From: Pohlia nutans | Lineage: Eukaryota; Streptophyta; Bryopsida; Bryales; Mniaceae | Direction of reading: 5' to 3' | DNA: 64,000 nt | NCBI GenBank assembly: GCA_022496805.1 | Contig: CM040088.1 | Span: forward strand, 9,269,001-9,333,000 | Shown: positions 57,638 through 64,000 of the stretch, in pieces | How the letters are laid out: each line of letters opens with the position of its first letter | Position numbering within the stretch: the stretch's first letter is position 1 | Made by a program: the position numbers and the translations under genes | The notes under the pieces: generated by a model | What the model was told of the DNA's origin: nothing | Database searches by the model: none | What the model saw: only the letters and a program-made list of their open reading frames with translations

Positions 57638-58820
57638 CCTTTTCAACACAACAGGAAAGAGAAACCAAACCAGTGTTTCGTGATTTGAAAATGACCATAT
57701 TGTGAATATCAAGAATTCACACCGGGCCAAATTTTGAAACATTTCATGTGTTGGTCAAAAAATAGAGACAAGTCCCATTTGACCCACTCAAAAGTGCTAA
57801 ATAAACATTGGGCCTCATAAACCCTAAGGCACAAAGGGTTAGACATGAGTACCATTCTGATCACACTGAAAACATTTCCACAAGAGTGCTGCTGCTTCTG
57901 AGGTTCTGCTGAACAAAACACAACCTCACAATAAGAACTAATAAAAAATGGAAAAACATTGCTAAGCATCATCATTTGTTAATCCACCACTATGTCCATT
58001 CCGATGATACCCTAGGTTAAGAAAAATTGGACAAAAACTGACTTCCAAATAAAAGCATACTGAGGAGGAGGGAAAAATCATAATCAACCTCCTGGTTTTC
58101 CAAGGTCACAAGACAAGACTGAATATCTGGGCTTTTACACATAATTACCGTGAACCAAAATTCTCAGGAACCCTATTGAAAACAAGGAAAGAAAAAACAA
58201 AAAAAACCCCACAAAACAAGACTCTTATGTTAATCCCTACAACAACAGCCGAGTGACTTCTATGTCTAAGTCAATCCTCTTCCATCTTACAACAAATTCG
58301 GAAACTTTGAAGTACAACTTGCAAGATTCAGCCAACTAAATCTTCTCATCCAGGAATAGAATAATTAATTTAGAGGAGAGAATCTTTAGAAGCGTTTGTG
58401 TCTTGGAAGAGGTTTCTCCCAAACGTTTAACCACCGTGAAAAAACCACAAAGTATCTGAATAAATTGAAAAATTATGTGTTCCAGCCACTGTAAATTATG
58501 TGTTAAAGCAAATTCTGTCATCTAATCAAAGGCCATTACTATTATCTCTGAAGCCGTAAGTTGCTGGTTTAGGAAAGATCAACTTAAATAAAATGTAGTA
58601 CGTGATCCACTAAGGGACTGATTCACAAGATTCAAAGGACCGAGCCTGGAACGTAAAGTACTAGTATGTCCATCGCATAGTTAGAATGAAGCAGACTACT
58701 CTGATAAACAGAACTGCTGCGAATGCTGGGAGAAAACCTAATTGATGATCCCTCTATCCGGATTACCCTAATCTAATCGAAACATACCCTAAACTAATAC
58801 GACATTCGTAACTGCTTACC
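57638..58820 (-). other. Proposed 5' UTR intron and leader exon of the PP2C gene
   Basis: A pyrimidine-rich tract and AAAAG precede the start exon at 57638. A donor-like GATAGTG|GTAAGC on the minus strand at 58820/58819 would close the intron, leaving a leader exon upstream to an unknown start. No coding Met in frame was found further upstream. Splicing here is an inference. Confidence 0.4.
57685..57841 (+). mobile_element. Worn MITE family F, copy 3
   Basis: Follows copies 1 and 2 in order (ATATTGTG, CAAATTTT, ATGTGTTGGTCAA, CCACTCAAAAGTGCT) but has lost its left end and its right tip reads AAAGGGTTAG. Confidence 0.6.
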
Positions 58821-58919
58821 ACTATCAAATTGCAGCCTGTTGATGGAAACGAGATCAAAATCTCCGCCTTTAGCTCCTCAGTCTTTCATAAACTTAATCC
58901 TGCCAAAATCATCCCCACA

Positions 58920-59680
58920 AAACACACACGCTCTTAATAATAATTTTAAAGAAAATAATCATAATAATAATAATCATAATCTTCACTGTAACCCAACGCG
59001 TGAAACCCCAACCAACCAAGACGAAACCATCAGATTGCAAAGTGCACAGAACACACTGTCTGGCTCCCCATCAAGACCTAATAAGTTATCATAAGAAAGA
59101 CGGAGAAAACGAGGTACTGTAAGGCAGGTGTCCTACTTGTGACTTGTGACAACCCAACTGGCTCTGTTTTGGTACTTTCAGTGAAAACAAGGAACATGGA
59201 AGCATTGAAAGCAAGGAACTAACTTAACAGGGGCATGGATGGATCATATTCTTTCTAACTTAACACACAGACTTCACACAACCGACCTCACAGAACTTGC
59301 ACAGACAGACAAAGCAACTGAAGCCACTCCGTCAGCAAGAGCAAATCATTTACCACCATCAGATGAGTGGATTTTGCAAGAGGCAAACAATTAGTTTTTC
59401 ACAAATCTTCTATCATTTCAGTGAGTGGCCTTTTCTGAGTCACTCAGTCCGTCAGTCGGTCGGTCGGTCGGGTAAGTGGAACGAAGTTACTCTCTGCAAA
59501 GTTTCTACTGGTTGCTCAAGCATCTTGCACGCCGAGAAAATTTGCTGCTGGAGCTTCCCAGCATGTGCCGGTGGATCTATCCCCTTGGGCCCAGAATATA
59601 CAGTATATATACCCGAGTATGTTATTATTATTTCTGACTTTTGATTTTGAATAGTTCAAACTTAGGGCTCCTAACACCTT
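58920..59680. other. Region upstream of the PP2C gene; simple repeats
   Basis: (ATAATA)-type repeats at 58936-58980 and (GTCG)n at 59454-59472. A TATATATA run near 59602-59610 could serve either strand. No further gene supported. Confidence 0.4.
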
Positions 59681-61180
59681 GTGATAGGGGCATCCTTATT
59701 TAGGGGTCGCTTCACACTATGGCCGAAGGTTGAGAGGCTGTCAAATTCCACCGATTATGTTGCAAAAAAGTCAAAAATTGACCTCAAAAGTCCACACGCC
59801 GTTACCTTCCAAAATGCTTACATAGCAACACTTTTTGAACATTTTGGTGCCAAGGTGATCAATTCTCAAAAGAGAATTGGGTCGAACATGAATGGAAACC
59901 CAATTCATAGTTGAGAGGCTATCGAATTCTTTTGATAAACTAATGGGATTTTTTATTTTATCAAAAGTTTGGCCATTTAAGACTTGGATTTGGATTTAGC
60001 CTTTGGAGCTTTACACTATGGCCATCTGAAGGCTTTGCCTTTGGACCTCCAAAATGGAACTTTATACTATGGCTAGAAGAAGGCTTGGTCTTTAGACTTC
60101 CAAAATGGCGCTTCATACTATGGCCGATCGAAGGCTCCAATTTCTATATTTTATTATATATTTCAAGCCCAAGCCTTTGGACTCTCAACATAAATTGGTC
60201 ATAAATTCCCACAGCCTCTCGACTTAGACAACCATAGTATGAACTAGCCTTTAGGTAGGTCTCCTATTGAGTTTTGAGGCAATGAGGTCTCAAATTTAAT
60301 TTGAAAAACTTTTTGCTAGCCAAACAAGGGTTTTTATTTATTTTTTGGTAATACAGTCTAGAAAGGAACGGTCACTTATATCCCTTTATATTGAAGGGAA
60401 TGCCAAACAATGGTTCTTTTGCAGGTTCTCTTATAGGATGTATCGTCTAAAAAAGAAACCTTGAGCCAAACTACTCAAGGCTTATCTTGTTTATGGATAC
60501 TAGCTAGGAGGACAAAATTGACATTGAAATTGGATACGAGGTTCAAAAAATAAAAATTAAGATCTTGGCCTCGACTCGTGGAAATGTTCTTAGGAATCAA
60601 ATCTACTTTAAAAATTGAAATAGTCCATGCTCATTTTTACAAAAGAATTATAGAATAGCATATACTCTTGGGGAAGTCACTTAGTGTAAATTTTGGGTAC
60701 ATATGAGCGAACAAGGGGTATTTAATGGGGGGCTATGAAATAATTGGAATATTCTACTGAGTATTTTAGGTTTATATTCCATATATTTAAGGGTAATTGG
60801 AATGAGTATTTAAGGATATATTCCATATACTGTATATTCTAGGAATTTTTCTAAAATATTCCCAAATTGGTTTTAAAACACCCTATATTACTTCTATAAA
60901 TTTATGATTTTTATCTCAAATGAATAAAAGACACCCTATATTTGTTCTCTCATAGTTATTTAAATTATTGACAATGACTTCTCCAGGCATATACTGCATG
61001 CACTAAAGACAAAACATGAGTTGGAAATGATGACAATTTTGCCAATACACCTTTAGGTGCAATTATTATAGGTTACACTAGGATTTACATCTTGCCATAA
61101 TTTTTTAATTGTCACAAAAAATTCATGTATCACAAATTAAATCAAACATGATTATATACTAACCTATTTTTAAAACCCCT
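59680..61180. repeat. AT-rich DNA with a CTATGGCC-type short repeat
   Basis: TTCACACTATGGCCGAAGG, TTTACACTATGGCCATCTGA, TTTATACTATGGCTAGAAG and TTCATACTATGGCCGATCG recur between 59712 and 60135 with AAGGCT and CCAAAATGG blocks. 60750-60850 repeats ATATTCCATATA. No gene. Confidence 0.5.
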
Positions 61181-61181
61181 T

Positions 61182-61519
61182 GACCCCTAAAGGACCATGA
61201 GGACGCATTATGTCCAAAAATAATTTTCTTGCTTTGGTAACGTATTTGGATTCCATAATTTTGACTCAATGTTAACTAGATAATTGTAAATGTCCGTTTA
61301 CAAGAATACAAAAAACCTTCAAGATGTGCAATTACGTTGATCGATCTGCTGGAGAAAAACCAAAACGTGAACACATGTGAATTTGGGATGTGGTAGTTAG
61401 GGAGGTTGATAACCTGTAAGTCGTTTTCACACTAGGGTGTTAGATTTGTCAAAAAAAAAGGTGTACAAGATGTAAAACATTTGCCATTATAACGTCATTA
61501 ATACTATATAATAATTACA

Positions 61520-61550
<31 letters not shown>

Positions 61551-62160
61551 CTTTACATTATCTTTAGAATCTTTTCTACACATTTTATAGTATTTTGGAA
61601 TATTTGGAATATTCCAAAAATTGAAATCTTTACACATTTTATGCAATGTAACAATTAACAATGATCACAAACACCGGCTCAACAAGTCACCAACAAGTCA
61701 CTTCATCCAAACATAAATCTTTTAGAAGCAATCATTATTGTTGTACCGTAGCTACTTAACAGTTCGGTCAAAAAATAAAAATTTAAGGGTGCCTAAATTT
61801 ATAGAAAATTACTGATCTAGTTTGCCCAAAAATAATAATAAATATTAAAAGGCTATTTTTTTAATATTATTTTCTTACATGATACCATCCAATTTTAATA
61901 TATTATTTTTTGTGTTGCCTAACTTTTTTCTCATTAATTAATTATTAAGCAAAAAGTTGCCCAAGCCGCTAGGTAGCTACAGTATTTAGTTTTAGAACAC
62001 TATTTTTTGTAAGCACCTAAATACAATACATCTTTGTATGATCAACAGAAAAAATCAACAAATTTGTGTTGATCATTGTCCTGTACAACTTGTCCGAAAC
62101 AATTGAAAATATCAACGCTTCTCTATCAATTTGGACAGTGAATTTTCTAGTAGTGAACTT
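61182..62160. other. AT-rich DNA with one TTAA-type element end
   Basis: TTGACCCCTAAAGGACCATGAGG at 61180 resembles a D/F left end with no partner. (AT)n runs at 61518-61545. No gene seen. Confidence 0.45.
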
Positions 62161-62163
62161 TAA

Positions 62164-62729
62164 CCCCTCAAGGACCAAGGCTGATTTTCCAAGTTCAGTC
62201 AGCTCACTGTGGAATGAGTATTGATCCTCAATTCTTGAGATTTTTTGTAGTGATTCTACTCTTTGTAACGAAGATGGGATGGTAATTTGCGTACGTAGGT
62301 GATGAATAAATCAAAAGATACAATCATGCAAAGGTGAAAAACCTAACTGCAGGCAACTCCTGAAAACTTTCATACAATGAGCTATGCATCTGAATTTTTG
62401 CACACAATGAGCTAACACCCTCATGCACACAATTGCCAAATTCATTTTACCAAATTTGAGACTAAACTTTGCATTTTTGGCATTTTCAGAAAGTTTCAAA
62501 TATGGGCAGCATGCCAAAAAAAAGGTGCAACCAACTTTGAAGCTTATAATCTTACTATTGAAGAACCCTGAATAGTTGAAAATTTGTAGGTTGTAATAAA
62601 TTCAAGTTCGTTGAAATATCCTACGGTTGGATTAGTCAAAAAGGTCATAGATCAAAAAATATTTGTCTTTTTATGAGAAGGGGTACTTTGGAGTGTTTGG
62701 AGAGGAACATAGTTGTGGTCCTTTAGGGG
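62164..62729 (+). mobile_element. TTAA-flanked element family D, copy 2
   Basis: 566 bp between TTAA at 62160-62163 and 62730-62733, ends CCCCTCAAGGACC and GGTCCTTTAGGGG. It is collinear with 5307-5885 over its whole length. Confidence 0.82.
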
Positions 62730-62734
62730 TTAAT

Positions 62735-62998
62735 GAATTAGTAATGAGCATTTGGATTCGAGAGTCATTCAAATGCATGTTGTTTTATATCATAATTGAA
62801 CGTGTTGAAAATGGCCCGAGGATCCGAGGATCATAGAGAATTGATCCATTTCCAATGTTAATGCATTAGGAATGAGCACTCGGATCTGAGAGTCGTCCAA
62901 ATGCATGTTGTTTGCATCATAATTGGACGTGTTGGAAATGGGCAACAGATTCGAGGGTCATAGAGACTTGATCCATTTTTAATCTTAATGCATCGATT
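62735..62998. repeat. Tandem duplication, unit about 131 bases
   Basis: GAATTAGTAATGAGCATTTGGAT...TTGATCCATTT occurs twice in a row, with GAGTCATTCAAATGCATGTTGTTT and ATTGGACGTGTT(G/A)AAATGG in each. Confidence 0.82.
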
Positions 62999-63476
62999 TA
63001 CTATGTGTTCTAAATCATTTTCACAAATTATAATGCATCTCCTTCCTTCTTAAAGTCTTTTTGATCTTTATATTATGATATAATATAAATCACACCAAAA
63101 ATGCTCCTTTAGCTCTAATAGATTACATTTCTATTCAAATTTCCACTCATATCAACATTTTTTGAGTTGCTAATAAACTCAATCCAAATAAGCATCTACG
63201 AACTGCTACTTCATAAATACAAGCAAAGTACAAAGAACGTTGGTTGAAATGGAAGAATATAAGCAAGAATGGGTGGAAAACATACAACTTCCCAAAATCA
63301 CCTTCCTCAACAACTATTTTGAGACCCTAACTAGAGATCGTGTTGTTATGGACTATGGTATATTTTCCATCCATTCATATAGTTTGAATGTCAATGTAAT
63401 TTGATCATTGGATCCGAGATATGATATTATTTCATCTCCTTAGTAACCCTTGGATCTGAAGGCCTTTTCCCTTAGG

Positions 63477-63770
63477 TCCATTATTGCAATTACTTTCACA
63501 AATTATGCCATCTGATAACCCTCAAATCGGAGAGCCATTTGACTTGAGTCCATTCTTGCGATAATTTTCACGAATTATTCCATCTCCTTGGGAATTCTTG
63601 GATATGAGGACCCTTTTACTTGAGTTCATTATTGTAATTATTTTCACAAATTATGCCATTTGGTAACTCTCAGAGCCATTTGGCTTTAGTCTATTTTTGC
63701 GATAATTTTCATAAATTCTCCCATGTTCTTGGTACCCCTCAAATTCGAGAATCGTTTGATTCGAGTTTGT
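63477..63770. repeat. Minisatellite, alternating units of about 65-76 bases
   Basis: Units start TCCATT or its variants at 63477, 63549, 63625, 63690 and 63766. Each contains TTTTCACAAATTAT-like and GAG...TTTGACTTGAG-like blocks. Units 1 and 3 (GCAATTA type) and 2 and 4 (GCGATAA type) are more alike, a dimer structure. Confidence 0.75.
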
Positions 63771-64000
63771 TTTGTCAATTTATACACATCCTATCATCCA
63801 CAAGGTAAAAACAATTTTCAAAGTGACTCTCAGATTTGAGAAGTCTGTCTTAATGGATCGTCCATGTTCTATTTGCATGTGTTTGTGTACATAGGCCATT
63901 AATTTTGATGTATCACATATTCATCAGTTGTTGTTTCAATTGAAAGAGGAAGCAAAAACTTAGTACAATTTGATTATAAGTAATGATCAAATCCTAGTAC

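Noticed and set aside
58840..59094. 84-residue Asn-rich open frame
   Set aside because: It is translated ATAATA-type repeat on the strand opposite the PP2C leader.
63477..63770. CRISPR-like array
   Set aside because: Units are contiguous, variable and AT-rich with no spacer pattern, and the genome is that of a plant.

Overview
The window looks like nuclear DNA of a land plant or close streptophyte relative. It holds GT-AG introns, an AP2/ERF-type transcription factor gene, a plant-type PP2C phosphatase gene, many short DNA transposons (Stowaway-like, CACTA-like and Mutator-like ends, TTAA-flanked elements) and a small fragment of plastid atpB. I found no bacterial operons, rRNA, CRISPR array or intact LTR retrotransposon. 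The species cannot be fixed from the sequence; a non-seed plant is possible but is only a guess.

Layout. 1-3108 is the 3' part of a decayed non-LTR retroelement, running off the left edge. Its strand is strongly G-poor, and it encodes a PCIF1-like methyltransferase-like segment, an RNase H domain, a CCHC zinc finger and a restriction-like endonuclease. 3.1-9.6 kb is repeats, including a composite TTAA-flanked element with a second element nested inside it. 9.6-13.6 kb holds an unrecognised multi-exon gene on the minus strand whose first intron contains nested MITEs. 13.6-47 kb is an AT-rich transposon graveyard: several TIR families with nested insertions, tandem repeats, a foldback element, a plastid atpB fragment inside a repeat (28.4 kb), and two diverged copies of a 2-kb gene-like segment (30.6-32.6 and 37.6-39.4 kb). 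48.7-51.6 kb is a three-exon AP2 gene on the plus strand with an N-terminal Cys4 motif. 55.0-57.6 kb is a four-exon PP2C gene on the minus strand, convergent with the AP2 gene; each coding intron and the proposed 5' UTR intron contains a MITE or MITE remnant. The right end (58.9-64 kb) is repeat DNA, including another copy of the nested TTAA element and minisatellite-like repeats.

The two well-supported genes are both regulatory: a DNA-binding factor and a protein phosphatase of the DBP1-like group. Nothing in the sequence shows that they act together. The most interesting features are the retroelement's domain combination, the Cys4 plus AP2 architecture, and several transposon insertions whose target duplications can be read directly because an uninterrupted copy is also in the window.
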